Assembly: GCA_965218625.1 (NCBI GenBank)
Contig: CBDCLG010000012.1
Span: forward strand, 372,001 to 436,000
Length of the DNA: 64,000 nt
Reading direction: 5' to 3'
Origin: Bin5 sp965218625
GTDB lineage: Bacteria > Chloroflexota > Anaerolineae > Caldilineales > Caldilineaceae
The notes beneath the pieces were generated by a model. That model saw only the letters and a list, made by a program, of their open reading frames with translations. It was not told where the DNA came from and searched no databases. Shown here piece after piece: positions 51,733-62,191 of this stretch (the first letter of the stretch is position 1; every line of letters begins with the position of its first letter). The translations under genes and the position numbers were made by a program.

Positions 51733-53298
51733 TCACCACTGCAGACGCGCCAAGAGCACGTCCGGGTCCCAGATATCGATTTGGACTGTGGGCGTTAGCG
51801 TCTCAATGTTATAGACGACCAGCCACAATCCATAAACGTCCGGTGCAAGATCTCCCGGAATATCCAAAGAAAACCACGTGTCGACCGGCTCGTCCGCTGA
51901 CCAATTGCTCGTCGGCCGAGAGTCCGAGTTCGTCAGGACTTCATCCTGCTGGAAAACTCTTCGACCCCATCTGTCGAGTAGTCGCATTGAAACTGCGTAG
52001 TCGACTTCCAGTCCTGGTTTGGTCCGCCATCTCATCCCGACCCAAAGAGGACTATCATGCCTCAGCACGATCAGGTCGCGGGAGGAGAGTCGCTCTTCCC
52101 CCTGCTCCAGCGCGAACCCCAACAGATCGATACCGCCGTCGTAATGGACTGCGGCTCGCCGTCGCTCGCCGCTGACTGGGTCGCCGCCGCCGGCAATGAG
52201 CTGACGGATGCGGGGCAAAAGGTCGGCCGAAGACGCTACGAGCGCGAACTTCCCTTCGGCAATGCTGGAGCCGCTAATACCTATCACCGCTCCCGTGTCC
52301 GAAACAAGAGCACCGCCGCTCTGTCCCCCCGCAATTGTGGCATCAGACTGAAAATAGGTGATGCCCCCCGAACCGTTTTGCCGCAGACGGGATAGGATCC
52401 CTTTGGCAATCGTCGGCTGCGGAAAAGATTCAAATTCGGCTGGGTAGCCGATCAGGTACATATCGGCGCCAATCGGAGTACTCTCTCCGTTTATCAGTGG
52501 TAACGGTTTGACAGCAATGTTGATCGGGCCGAGCACTGCCAGGTCTGCCTCACGGTTCCATCCCCTGACGGGTACGGCATCGTGCGCAGCTCCGTTGGGA
52601 AACACTACGCGCGCCGAATCGAATGGATAGACGACGTGGTGGTTGGTAACAAGGTATCCGCCCTCGATCAGCACACCGCTGCCGCTCGCCTCGTCGGTCA
52701 GGATGTAAGCGATTGCAGGTGAAACCTTGCTAAAGATCTGTGCGGAGGTGAGTTTCGGCGGGATGACGACACCTATCAGTGCCTTCTCCGTTCCGATCGC
52801 TTCAACAAGTGGAGCATAGATCCAGCTGGGCGATCCTTCATAGTTAATCTGCCACCAGTCGCCGGTGGCGTTTTTCGCAATGATGAGAAACTCTTCGCCG
52901 GGCCAGGCGGAGCCTACGATTGGATAGTAAGTGCCAGGACCTCCTCTGACGTTCATATCTCGACCGACGCGCACGTAAGGCCCAGGATCGGGCGTATCGG
53001 TAGCCCTCTCTTCGACTACGCTTTGTACAGTTTTTGAGGGCAGTGGGGTGGTCGTCCAGGTAGGATGTGCCTCGACGGGCAATTCAAAGTTATCGTTGAC
53101 AGAGCCGTCGTCAATAAGGAAAGACAGAAAAAGCAATATTACCAGACACCCTACAACTGCACCCCGAATCCACCACCTCTTCGTCAGCGGCTTTGTTGAC
53201 GGGATGTCGAGAGTTTGTCCGCAGCGCGTACAAAGTTGCTCCGTCTCCGGAAGGAACCGGCCGCAGTTAGGGCAGCGCCTGTAGAGTGTCTCTGCCAT
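51733..53298 (-). CDS. membrane-anchored trypsin-like protease with zinc ribbon and SH3b domain
   Basis: A 521-residue mosaic protein. In order: an N-terminal zinc ribbon (CPNC...CTRC, about residues 9-27), one membrane helix (about 47-65), an SH3-type domain (VRVGRDMNVRGGPG..YPIV), then an S1 protease (HtrA/DegP-like) with His in TNHHVV, Asp in ADLAVL and Ser in GGQSGGALV, and a C-terminal beta-rich domain. The protease lies outside the membrane with the ribbon inside, suggesting signalling across the membrane or anchoring. It is transcribed alone. Confidence 0.88.
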   Translation of the reverse strand: MAETLYRRCPNCGRFLPETEQLCTRCGQTLDIPSTKPLTKRWWIRGAVVGCLVILLFLSFLIDDGSVNDNFELPVEAHPTWTTTPLPSKTVQSVVEERATDTPDPGPYVRVGRDMNVRGGPGTYYPIVGSAWPGEEFLIIAKNATGDWWQINYEGSPSWIYAPLVEAIGTEKALIGVVIPPKLTSAQIFSKVSPAIAYILTDEASGSGVLIEGGYLVTNHHVVYPFDSARVVFPNGAAHDAVPVRGWNREADLAVLGPINIAVKPLPLINGESTPIGADMYLIGYPAEFESFPQPTIAKGILSRLRQNGSGGITYFQSDATIAGGQSGGALVSDTGAVIGISGSSIAEGKFALVASSADLLPRIRQLIAGGGDPVSGERRRAAVHYDGGIDLLGFALEQGEERLSSRDLIVLRHDSPLWVGMRWRTKPGLEVDYAVSMRLLDRWGRRVFQQDEVLTNSDSRPTSNWSADEPVDTWFSLDIPGDLAPDVYGLWLVVYNIETLTPTVQIDIWDPDVLLARLQW

Positions 53299-53349
53299 CT
53301 GAGAGTCTCACGCACGGATGTAGAAAGCTTTTCGCCACCACTACAATCG

Positions 53350-53389
53350 AAAAAGGGGCGACTCGCGCTCGCGGGCGCGGGCCACCCCT
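53350..53389 (-). terminator. terminator of icd
   Basis: On the minus strand a GC-rich imperfect hairpin (GGGG..GCGC with GCGC..CCCC) is followed by TTTTT, 30 bases after the icd stop. On the plus strand CCCCTATTTTATT follows, so it may act in both directions. Confidence 0.5.
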
Positions 53390-53419
53390 ATTTTATTCAC
53401 TGCACTGCTACATGCAACA

Positions 53420-54685
<1,266 letters not shown>

Positions 54686-54723
54686 CGGTGTTTCGCCTCC
54701 CTATGGAATAAGTGAAACTGCAG

Positions 54724-55542
54724 TTAAGCCAGGTCTTTCTCTACTTGTGCAACCCAACGTGCGTCTGCGCGGCTGTAGATTTGGCCGGAGCAGTCCCGGC
54801 TCCAGGGGCCGACCAGCCAATAGATCAGGCGCGCGGCCGATTCCGGGGTCAGAAGGTCGCCCTGACGGTGTGCCTCATGGAAACGGCTGAAGTCCAGGCT
54901 GGAGCCGTGCGTGTCGACGCTGCGAATGTCGGCCTGCATTTCAGTGTCGACCATGCCGGGTGAGAGCGCGTTGACGGTCACGCCGCTTATCCGCTCGGCT
55001 TGCAACTCCACGGCAAGGCAACGTGTGAGCATATTGAGCCCCGCCTTCGACGCGCAGTAGGCGCTCCAGCCGGGCGATGGATTCTGACCTGCGCCGCTGG
55101 AAACGTTGACAATGCGGCCATAGCCCTGGTCGAGCATCACGGGAAGCACATTGCGGGCCATCTGGAAAGGGCCGACCAGATTGCAATGGATATTGTAGGC
55201 CCATTCCTCCGGATCAGCCTCAAAAACATGGTCGACCGGCCAGACGACGGCGGCGTTATTCACCAGGATGTCGACGCGGTCGTACTGTGTCAAAGCCGCT
55301 TCGACGACTTCCTCGATCTGCTCGGCGTTGGAGACATCGCAGGGGACGGCGATGGCGCGCGCGCCGCTCTTGCGGATCTGACCGGCCACGGCTTCGATCT
55401 GATCTTCGCTGCGCGCAGTGAGGACGACATTCGCGCCGGCCTCGGCCAGCATACGGCCGGCGGCCGCGCCGATTCCCCGGCCGCCGCCGGTGACGATCGC
55501 TACCTGCCCCTGAAGTTTGATGGATGTTCGGCGCTGCGCCAT
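54724..55542 (-). CDS. short-chain dehydrogenase/reductase
   Basis: An SDR-family oxidoreductase of 272 residues. The nucleotide motif TGGGRGIGAA, the structural NNAA, a catalytic Ser in SSGAG and the Tyr-x-x-x-Lys in YCASK are all present. Family members act on alcohols, sugars or fatty acyl intermediates; the substrate is not readable. The start at 55542 (MAQRRTSIKL) fits the fold; upstream in-frame codons to 55641 look like non-coding extension. The gene ends 38 bases upstream of icd's start on the same strand. Confidence 0.88.
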   Translation of the reverse strand: MAQRRTSIKLQGQVAIVTGGGRGIGAAAGRMLAEAGANVVLTARSEDQIEAVAGQIRKSGARAIAVPCDVSNAEQIEEVVEAALTQYDRVDILVNNAAVVWPVDHVFEADPEEWAYNIHCNLVGPFQMARNVLPVMLDQGYGRIVNVSSGAGQNPSPGWSAYCASKAGLNMLTRCLAVELQAERISGVTVNALSPGMVDTEMQADIRSVDTHGSSLDFSRFHEAHRQGDLLTPESAARLIYWLVGPWSRDCSGQIYSRADARWVAQVEKDLA

Positions 55543-55794
55543 GGTTGTGTTGTGCGTTGCCGCCGCGCAATCTGAACGCGAACGAACAGTCCTTGTGATT
55601 GGCTGACCTGTTTCTCCTGCGCGCCTCAATCGGGCGCTCAATCGTTGTGCAGTTTACCAGAAGCGCGCCGAATTCATAATTTTTGGATTGCTGAATACTG
55701 TTATGCCGCAGCACGTGGGATAATATCCAAGGTGGCGCAGCGAAAGTGCGCCCTTGACGAAGATTTCTGGATTGACAGAGAGGAACGAATTCAA

Positions 55795-56199
55795 ATGTAT
55801 AATTTCACGACCGCGGCCCACGACGGATGGCACTATCTTGCATCGCTGGCGCTGGCTGTAGCGGTAGCGGTCTTTCTGGTCAACTGGCTGCGCGGTCAGA
55901 CGTGGGGCCGGCTGGAGCAGCTTGTCGGGACGGTTGCCATCATCGTCGTGGACATTCAGTTGCTGCTTGGATTGATTCTGTGGGGGGTGGGCGCGAGCAT
56001 GGGCATCGTAGGAGCCAACATGGCGCGCACGATTGAACATCCGATCACGATGCTGCTCGCCATCATTCTGCTGCACGCCGGCTGGGTCTGGACGAAACGG
56101 GCCGATGAGTCAGCGCGGCTGCGGAATGGCGCCCTGACTTTTGTCGTCGTGGGGCTCCTCGTGCTGGCCGGTCTGAACCGCATCGGGGTTATCTTCTAA
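55795..56199 (+). CDS. four-helix membrane protein, unknown
   Basis: A 134-residue integral membrane protein with four predicted helices (about 13-34, 45-70, 83-103 and 112-131). His residues near the N-terminus (AAHDGWHYL) and in helix 3 (IEHPITMLLAIILLHAG) recall cytochrome b561-like heme or quinone proteins, but no family is certain. AGAGAGGAAC lies upstream of the ATG at 55795; the frame extends to 55645 without a better start. Confidence 0.72.
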   Translation: MYNFTTAAHDGWHYLASLALAVAVAVFLVNWLRGQTWGRLEQLVGTVAIIVVDIQLLLGLILWGVGASMGIVGANMARTIEHPITMLLAIILLHAGWVWTKRADESARLRNGALTFVVVGLLVLAGLNRIGVIF

Positions 56200-56286
56200 G
56201 GGCGGGACGGCCTGGCGCAGAAAGGGCAACTGAGCCAGGCGTTGGATCGTATGTTCATGCCCCCGGCGTTGGGTTGCCGCGCTCTT

Positions 56287-57516
56287 TCAGTCGTCGTACT
56301 CACGGAAGACGGCCACGACGTTTTGCCCGCCGAAACCGAAGGCGTTGACGATAGCGCAGCGTACGGGATGGGAGAGAGACTCGTTGCCGACGACATCGAC
56401 ACCCAATGCCGGGTCTTCGGTATAGTTGATCGTCGGCGGGATCGTATTCTCGCGGATGGCCATGACCGCGGCGAGTGCGGATTCGGCGCCGGCGGCCCCC
56501 AGCGCGTGGCCGACCATGCACTTTATGCTGGTCGTTTTTGGCGTCGGCTGACCAAAGACTTGCCGGATGGCAAGGGCCTCGACCTCGTCATTCAGTTCGG
56601 TGCCGGTGCCGTGGGCCAGAATGACGTCGACATCCTCCGGGGCGACGTTGGAATAGCGCAGGGCCTTTCGGATAGCGCGGCTGGCGCCTTCTGCGCTGGG
56701 GTCCGGCGCGGTCAGATGGTAGGCGTCGCCGGTCAACGCGCCGCCAAGCACTTCAGCATAAATCTTGGCGCCGCGTGCCTTGGCGTGCTCCTCGCTCTCC
56801 ATGATCATCGTGACCGCCCCTTCACCGCTGACAAAACCATTGCGATCGATGGAGAATGGACGGCAGGCCTTCTCCGGTATGTGCGTGTCTTTCGAAAGCG
56901 GCCCCATGTTGCCGAAGGCGGCAAAAGTTAGCATGGAGATGGCCGACTCGGTGCCGCCGGCGATCATGACGTCGGCTTCGCCCCGCTGCAAAAAGTGATA
57001 GGCCTCCAGAATCGAGTAATGGCCGCTGGCGCAAGCCGCCGCGCTGGTCATCACCGGCCCGCGTGCGCCGACTGCCATCGAGACGACGCAACTGGCCGCG
57101 TTGGCCATGGCGCTGGGGACGACGAACGGCCCGACCGTTTTCCATGACTTCTGCACCAGTTTTTCGGTGGCGAACTCGATCTCTATGATGCCGCCGCCGC
57201 CGGTCGCCATCGTGACGCCGACCTCATCCCGGTTCTCTTCGTTGATCTCCAACCCGGCGTCCGACAAGGCCTGGACCGTGGAAGCGACGGCAAACTGTGT
57301 CGAACGGGCCGTGCGGCGTATGACCTTTCGGTCCATGTACTGCCGGGCATCGAACTCCTTCACCTCGCAGGCGATGTTGTACGGCATTTCGCCGGCTTCG
57401 AACAGAGTCAACGGACCGGCGCCGGACTTGCCGATGAGGAGATTTTGCCAGAATGTGCAGGGGTCACTGCCAATGGGTGTGATCGCGCCCATGCCTGTGA
57501 TCACAATCCGTTTCAT
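56287..57516 (-). CDS. fabF: 3-oxoacyl-ACP synthase II
   Basis: Fatty acid condensing enzyme of 409 residues. The Cys-His-His triad is visible: Cys in AAACASGHYS, His in AHGTGTELND and His in CMVGHALGAAGA. Typical family segments GMGAITPIG at the start and NAFGFGGQN at the end are present. AAGGAAGG precedes the ATG. No acpP lies beside it. The active-site loop reads CASG rather than the CATG usual in FabF. Confidence 0.94.
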   Translation of the reverse strand: MKRIVITGMGAITPIGSDPCTFWQNLLIGKSGAGPLTLFEAGEMPYNIACEVKEFDARQYMDRKVIRRTARSTQFAVASTVQALSDAGLEINEENRDEVGVTMATGGGGIIEIEFATEKLVQKSWKTVGPFVVPSAMANAASCVVSMAVGARGPVMTSAAACASGHYSILEAYHFLQRGEADVMIAGGTESAISMLTFAAFGNMGPLSKDTHIPEKACRPFSIDRNGFVSGEGAVTMIMESEEHAKARGAKIYAEVLGGALTGDAYHLTAPDPSAEGASRAIRKALRYSNVAPEDVDVILAHGTGTELNDEVEALAIRQVFGQPTPKTTSIKCMVGHALGAAGAESALAAVMAIRENTIPPTINYTEDPALGVDVVGNESLSHPVRCAIVNAFGFGGQNVVAVFREYDD

Positions 57517-57837
57517 ACCATCCTTCCTTCTTCATCCAAAACGCGTCTCTGTTGCGAAGATACAGATTCCAGGGGCGGCACGAATCGGGGACGCAGAATT
57601 CAATCGGTACAAACGCCTCAAGCGCCAGTTGGACTTGCTGCGATCGTCTTTCGGGCAGAATTCCGAAAATTATAGAGGAGACCTTTCATGACGTCAAGAA
57701 TCGGGGCCGATTTTTGGAAGAGTAAGTTGCTCGCGGGCGGCAAGCCGAAGAGAAATGCATCCGTTCTGAAGCGGCGTAAGAGAATTGGGCGAGCACAGCG
57801 CCGCGTTCTGCTCCCGTAGCCACACTTAAAGCGGGCG
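57517..57837. other. intergenic region between fabF and pyrB
   Basis: About 320 bases. A 43-codon plus-strand frame at 57688-57819 has a good ribosome-binding site and is listed separately at low confidence. Nothing else is supported. Confidence 0.5.
57688..57819 (+). CDS. possible small basic protein
   Basis: A 43-residue frame with AGAGGAGA 7-8 bases before the ATG and a very basic composition (KPKRNASVLKRRKRIGRAQRR). It matches no ribosomal protein I recognise, and its antisense side also runs open through the pyrB end, so it could be chance. Confidence 0.3.
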   Translation: MTSRIGADFWKSKLLAGGKPKRNASVLKRRKRIGRAQRRVLLP

Positions 57838-58779
57838 TTACGCTTTGCCCAGGAGCGCAGCGAGCAGCGCCATTCGAATATACATGCCGTTGCGCATCTG
57901 GCGAAAGTAGGCGGCGCGGGGATCGTCATCCATGGCGTAGCTGATTTCGCCTACGCGCGGCAGCGGGTGCATGATTATCATCTTCCTCCTGGCCCGCGCC
58001 ATCAACTCCTGGTCGACAATAAAGTAATCTTTGACCCTGTCATATTCGGCCAGATCGGTGAACCGCTCCCTTTGCACACGCGTCATATAGAGCACATCCG
58101 CCTCGCCGATGACCGAATTCAGATCCTGTTCCTGGCGGCAGGTGTGGCCGGACGCCTCGACCGCCTCGATCAGATCGGCCGGCAGCCGCAGAATCTCCGG
58201 GCTGACGAAGACGAAAGTGACATCGTAGTTCAGCAACAGTTTGGTCAGGCTGTGGACGGTGCGCCCGTAGCGCAGGTCGCCGACCATCACGACCGTCAGA
58301 CCGTCGATCTGCTGCAGCTCCTCCTGCACTGTGAAGATATCGAGGAGGGCCTGCGTCGGGTGCTCGCCGATCCCGTCGCCGGCGTTGATGACCGGCTTAT
58401 CAGCATAGTAGGCGGCCGTGGCCGCCGCGCCCACTTCGGGATGGCGGATTACGATTACGTCGGCGTAACATTCGAGTGTGCGCACCGTGTCGGGCAGGCT
58501 CTCTCCCTTGCTGACCGAGCTGTATTGAACGTTGTTGATTGGGATGACCTGGCCGCCGAGGCGTTGCATGGCTGCCGTAAAGCTGGAGCTTGTCCGCGTC
58601 GACGGCTCATAAAACAGGTTGGCCAGAATCTTGCCCTGCAGCAGCTCCGCGCCGCCGAACCGCTCGACCAATACACGCATTTCGTGCGCGACCCCGAAGA
58701 TCGCAGTCAAAGCGGCGCGATCAAACTGGTCAACGCTGAGGATGTCCTGCCCCGCGAAACTCCCTATCGTATCTGCCAT
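57838..58779 (-). CDS. pyrB: aspartate carbamoyltransferase catalytic chain
   Basis: Pyrimidine biosynthesis enzyme joining aspartate and carbamoyl phosphate, 313 residues. The carbamoyl-phosphate loop YEPSTRTSSSF, the NAGDGIGEHPTQ segment and the C-terminal MHPLPRVGEI are conserved. AAAGG lies 6 bases before the ATG. It follows pyrC with a 24-base gap, so the two are one operon. No regulatory-chain gene (pyrI) is adjacent. Confidence 0.95.
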   Translation of the reverse strand: MADTIGSFAGQDILSVDQFDRAALTAIFGVAHEMRVLVERFGGAELLQGKILANLFYEPSTRTSSSFTAAMQRLGGQVIPINNVQYSSVSKGESLPDTVRTLECYADVIVIRHPEVGAAATAAYYADKPVINAGDGIGEHPTQALLDIFTVQEELQQIDGLTVVMVGDLRYGRTVHSLTKLLLNYDVTFVFVSPEILRLPADLIEAVEASGHTCRQEQDLNSVIGEADVLYMTRVQRERFTDLAEYDRVKDYFIVDQELMARARRKMIIMHPLPRVGEISYAMDDDPRAAYFRQMRNGMYIRMALLAALLGKA

Positions 58780-58803
58780 GTGAACCTTTCCCCCGACCTC
58801 CTG

Positions 58804-59952
58804 TTACTGTTCGCTGTATTGAAAGAGGACGCGTCCACCGCCCGGCGCGGCCAGCACCTGTTCGCCGTCAAAAACGGTCTCGCCCCGCAAGACCACCTTC
58901 TCCACGCGGCCCTTCACTTGCCGCCCGGCAAAGGGGGTCCAGCCGCAACGGGCCCGCGTCGTCTCGTCGCTCAACGAATAGACCCTGTCCACATCTACCT
59001 CGACCCATGTCTGCGGCTGTCCGGGCAGAGCATAGATGCGGCGTGGATTCTCGACGCAGCGCAGCAGCACGTCGTCCAGTTCAAGCCGGCCTGCGTCGAC
59101 GGCTGTCAGCAGCAGGGGCAGCATCGTCTCAACGCCGGGAACGCCCGGCAGCGGGGCCTGTCCGGACGATGCCGGCGGGTCCTCTGCCATGCCCTTTTCC
59201 GAAAGCGTGTGGGGCGCATGATCGGTGGCGAAAATATCGATCACCTCCAGATTCTCCCACAGGGCCGCCACGTCGTCGGGCGTCGCCAGCTTCGGCCGCA
59301 TATCAAAGCGATTTCCACCGCGATTGAACACCTCTTCAGTCAGGAAAAGGTGGTGGGGCGTCGCCTCGCAGGTGACAGGGAGACCCTTCTCCTTGGCGGC
59401 GCGGATCAGCTCGATCTCGCTGCGGAGGCTGACATGGACGATGTGAAGGGGTACATCATAGAGATGACAGAGGCTGAGACAGACGGGAACCATCAGCTCC
59501 TCGGCGTGAACGGCGACCGGGCCAAGTGATGTGGCAGGCGATGCGTCCGGTCTCCAGCCGTCCAGCTCGGCCGCGCGCGCCGCCCACGTCCTAAAGAGGC
59601 GGTGGAGCAGGCCCAGCTCCTCGATGCGAAGACTGCCGAAGGTCTCGTTGACGTAGATCTTGAGGCCGCACGCCCGCGACGCGGCTGGCAGATAGGCGTC
59701 GAGATCGGCCACGGTCGCGCCGACAAACAACCCCACGTCACAGACGGCCCGGGCCCGGGCCAGTTCGACCTTCTCCTGCAGCCTGCGCGGGGTCGAGGTG
59801 GGTGGCTCGGTGTTGGGCATGTCCAGCACGGTCGTGACGCCGCCGGCAAGCGCCGCACAGGTGCCGGAGTGGAAGTCCTCTTTGTGTGTGTAGCCCGGTT
59901 CTCGCAAATGAACGTGTGCGTCAACGAGGCCGGACAGCCGTAACGTCGCCAT
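58804..59952 (-). CDS. pyrC: dihydroorotase
   Basis: Metal-dependent amidohydrolase that closes N-carbamoyl-aspartate to dihydroorotate, 382 residues. The HxH metal motif is in DAHVHLREPG, the GVTTVLDMPNTEPPT segment follows, then a Lys in GLKIYV (a candidate carbamylated ligand), a His in HIVHVS and Asp in ATDHAPH. It is slightly shorter at the N-terminus than class I enzymes. It is the first gene of pyrC-pyrB. Confidence 0.92.
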   Translation of the reverse strand: MATLRLSGLVDAHVHLREPGYTHKEDFHSGTCAALAGGVTTVLDMPNTEPPTSTPRRLQEKVELARARAVCDVGLFVGATVADLDAYLPAASRACGLKIYVNETFGSLRIEELGLLHRLFRTWAARAAELDGWRPDASPATSLGPVAVHAEELMVPVCLSLCHLYDVPLHIVHVSLRSEIELIRAAKEKGLPVTCEATPHHLFLTEEVFNRGGNRFDMRPKLATPDDVAALWENLEVIDIFATDHAPHTLSEKGMAEDPPASSGQAPLPGVPGVETMLPLLLTAVDAGRLELDDVLLRCVENPRRIYALPGQPQTWVEVDVDRVYSLSDETTRARCGWTPFAGRQVKGRVEKVVLRGETVFDGEQVLAAPGGGRVLFQYSEQ

Positions 59953-60222
59953 CTCTCGCCTGCCTGTTGCAGAACAAACTGCCCCATTTTACTTGAATGT
60001 TGCGCATGCGGCAACAGACGCGTGCAATCGGGGTTGGTATCCACCGTACATGGCGGTCACACTTGACCGGCAAATACCCTGCTGCTATGCTAACGCCATC
60101 TCTCGCGGGGATGGTTGTGGGGAACGCCCTACCTGCAGCCGCCTTCGCATTTGGGTCCGACCATTCGACCGCCCCCCAGCCGGCGCTGGTCGCGGCGGCA
60201 TACTCCCGGTTTCCGATCCGAA

Positions 60223-61281
60223 ATGTCCACGCCTCGTCACATCCGACTCGGCAGCCGCGGTTCGGCCCTGGCGCTCTGGCAGACAGAGCATGTGGCGGCC
60301 TGCTTGCGGTCCCGCTATCCTGACCTGACAGTCGAAACGGTTGTATTCAAGACCAGGGGTGACCGGTTCCAGGACAGGCCGTTGCCCAGCATCGGGGGCA
60401 AGGGACTGTTCACGCTGGAGCTGGAGGAAAGTCTGCGCGCTGGAGGTATCGACGGCGCCGTCCACAGCCTGAAAGATCTGCCCGTTGCCGATCCACCGGG
60501 GCTGGCGCTGGGCGCGGTTCCAGTCAGGGGTGACGTGACCGATGCGCTGGTCGTGCGCGGCGAACTTGAAGAAGTCGCAAAGCCAAGTGAGCCGGCCCGC
60601 ACCGGTGCACCCGCTCAGACGGGGGGCCATGACCTCGCCGTACTGTCCGAAGGCGCCGTAGTCGGCACGGGCAGCCGCCGCCGGGCCGCCCAACTCCTGG
60701 CGCGGCGCCCTGATCTGCGCATCCTGGACATTCGCGGCAATGTGGATACCCGCGTCCGCAAAACGCTCGACCCAACCGGCCCCTATGATGCCGTGGTTCT
60801 GGCAACCGCCGGTCTCAAGCGTCTGGGCCTGGACGCGCAAATCTGCCTAACGCTGCCGCGCGAGACGATGTTGCCGGCACCGGGACAGGGCGCGCTGGCG
60901 CTGCAGTGCAGGCGGGATGCCGAATGGCTGGCCCTGTTCGGCGCCATCGATGATCAGAATACGCGGGCGGCAGTTACGGCCGAACGCGCTTTCCTGGCCG
61001 GGCTCGGCGGGGGCTGTCGCGCGCCGGTTGCCGCGCTGGGTGAACGGCTTGGGGACGGCGGCGCGACGGACGGAGAGGCGGAAAAGAATCTGTTGTTGCG
61101 GGGACGCGTCAGCACATTGGACGGCAGCCGCCAGATCGATATATGGTTGACCGGACCCTGCAGTGAAGCCAAGGCGTTGGGCCGCAGCCTGGCACAGTTA
61201 GCGCTTCGCAAAGGCGCGCAGGAGATCATCGAACAGGTCGCCGGGATCGACGAGCCGGCGGAAGATGACCGGCAGCCATAG
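60223..61281 (+). CDS. hemC: hydroxymethylbilane synthase
   Basis: Tetrapyrrole synthesis enzyme, 352 residues, that polymerises four porphobilinogens. The N-terminus (IRLGSRGSALALWQTEHVA), the KGLFTLELEE segment, SLKDLP and GTGSRRRAAQL are typical, and the dipyrromethane-cofactor Cys is in GGCRAPVA. An insertion of acidic and Pro-rich residues follows VRGELEE. The ATG at 60223 was chosen because the family begins just there; the frame continues upstream to 60115. It starts the hemC-hemD-hemB cluster. Confidence 0.94.
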   Translation: MSTPRHIRLGSRGSALALWQTEHVAACLRSRYPDLTVETVVFKTRGDRFQDRPLPSIGGKGLFTLELEESLRAGGIDGAVHSLKDLPVADPPGLALGAVPVRGDVTDALVVRGELEEVAKPSEPARTGAPAQTGGHDLAVLSEGAVVGTGSRRRAAQLLARRPDLRILDIRGNVDTRVRKTLDPTGPYDAVVLATAGLKRLGLDAQICLTLPRETMLPAPGQGALALQCRRDAEWLALFGAIDDQNTRAAVTAERAFLAGLGGGCRAPVAALGERLGDGGATDGEAEKNLLLRGRVSTLDGSRQIDIWLTGPCSEAKALGRSLAQLALRKGAQEIIEQVAGIDEPAEDDRQP

Positions 61282-61325
61282 CCGGTCTATTCTGCCTGCA
61301 ACAGGGAGCCGAACGAGCCTGAAAG

Positions 61326-62126
61326 ATGGGTGCGCAACCGCTGGCGGGACTTCGCATCGTCAATACCCGCGCGGTGCGCCAGGCGCCCTCCTTGACCCGC
61401 CTTTTGGAGGCCGAGGGCGCGGAGGTACTGCACTATCCTACCGTCGAAGTCGTGCCGTGTGCCGATTCAGGAAAACTTGACGGGGCGATTCGGGCGCTGG
61501 CCGCCGGGCGGTTCGACTGGTTGGTGATCACGAGCGCCAACACCGTCTACGTCCTGGCCGACCGGATGCGAGATTTGGGCATTCAGCGAAAGGACGGGAC
61601 CTGGTCCAAAACGAATGTGGCCGCGGTCGGTTCAGCGACCGCGGCCGCGATCAGAGAGGAGTTGGACCTCTCCGCAGACCTGGTGCCGGAAGAATATGTG
61701 GCCGAGTCCCTGGCTGGCGGTTTGCACGTGGGAAGAGGGAGCCGTATTTTGCTGCCCCAGTCGACGATTGCACGGCTGGCGCTGGCGAATGCGCTGCGCG
61801 CGGCCGGGGCCGAAGTGACGCAGGTGGCGGCCTATCGCACGACGGTCGGCCGTGGCGGGGACGATCTGCCGGCACAGCTCCGCCGGGGAAATGTCGATGC
61901 TGTCCTCTTCACGAGCGCGTCAACCGTAGCCAATTTCGTCGCCCGGGTGGAAGCCGAGGGAGGAGATAAGAAAATGCTGCGCGGCGCGGCGGTGGCCTGC
62001 ATCGGCCCCCTGACGGCTGAGGCGGCGCGCAGACGCGGTTTTCATGTCCAGGTCATGGCCAGAAATCGGACCGTCGAAGGGCTGGTCGATGGCCTCAAAG
62101 CCCATTTTTCCGACGGTACAGGATGA
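61326..62126 (+). CDS. hemD: uroporphyrinogen-III synthase
   Basis: Cyclises hydroxymethylbilane to uroporphyrinogen III; 266 residues. The family is poorly conserved, but the two-lobed pattern is readable: GLRIVNTRAVRQAPSLTRLL at the start, then DWLVITSANTVYVL, KTNVAAVGSATAAAIRE, and DAVLFTSASTVANFV, ACIGPLTAEAARRRGF. It follows hemC by 44 bases and a hemB frame opens 4 bases before its end. Confidence 0.9.
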   Translation: MGAQPLAGLRIVNTRAVRQAPSLTRLLEAEGAEVLHYPTVEVVPCADSGKLDGAIRALAAGRFDWLVITSANTVYVLADRMRDLGIQRKDGTWSKTNVAAVGSATAAAIREELDLSADLVPEEYVAESLAGGLHVGRGSRILLPQSTIARLALANALRAAGAEVTQVAAYRTTVGRGGDDLPAQLRRGNVDAVLFTSASTVANFVARVEAEGGDKKMLRGAAVACIGPLTAEAARRRGFHVQVMARNRTVEGLVDGLKAHFSDGTG

Positions 62127-62191
62127 GAGCGCAGGGTATTCGCGCCCGCTTGAGCCCAGGCGCGCGCAAGCAACAAAAAGGCGGACCAACG

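Noticed and set aside
57967..59529. 520-codon plus-strand frame across pyrB and pyrC
   Set aside because: Antisense to two well-conserved enzymes and spans their intergenic gap.
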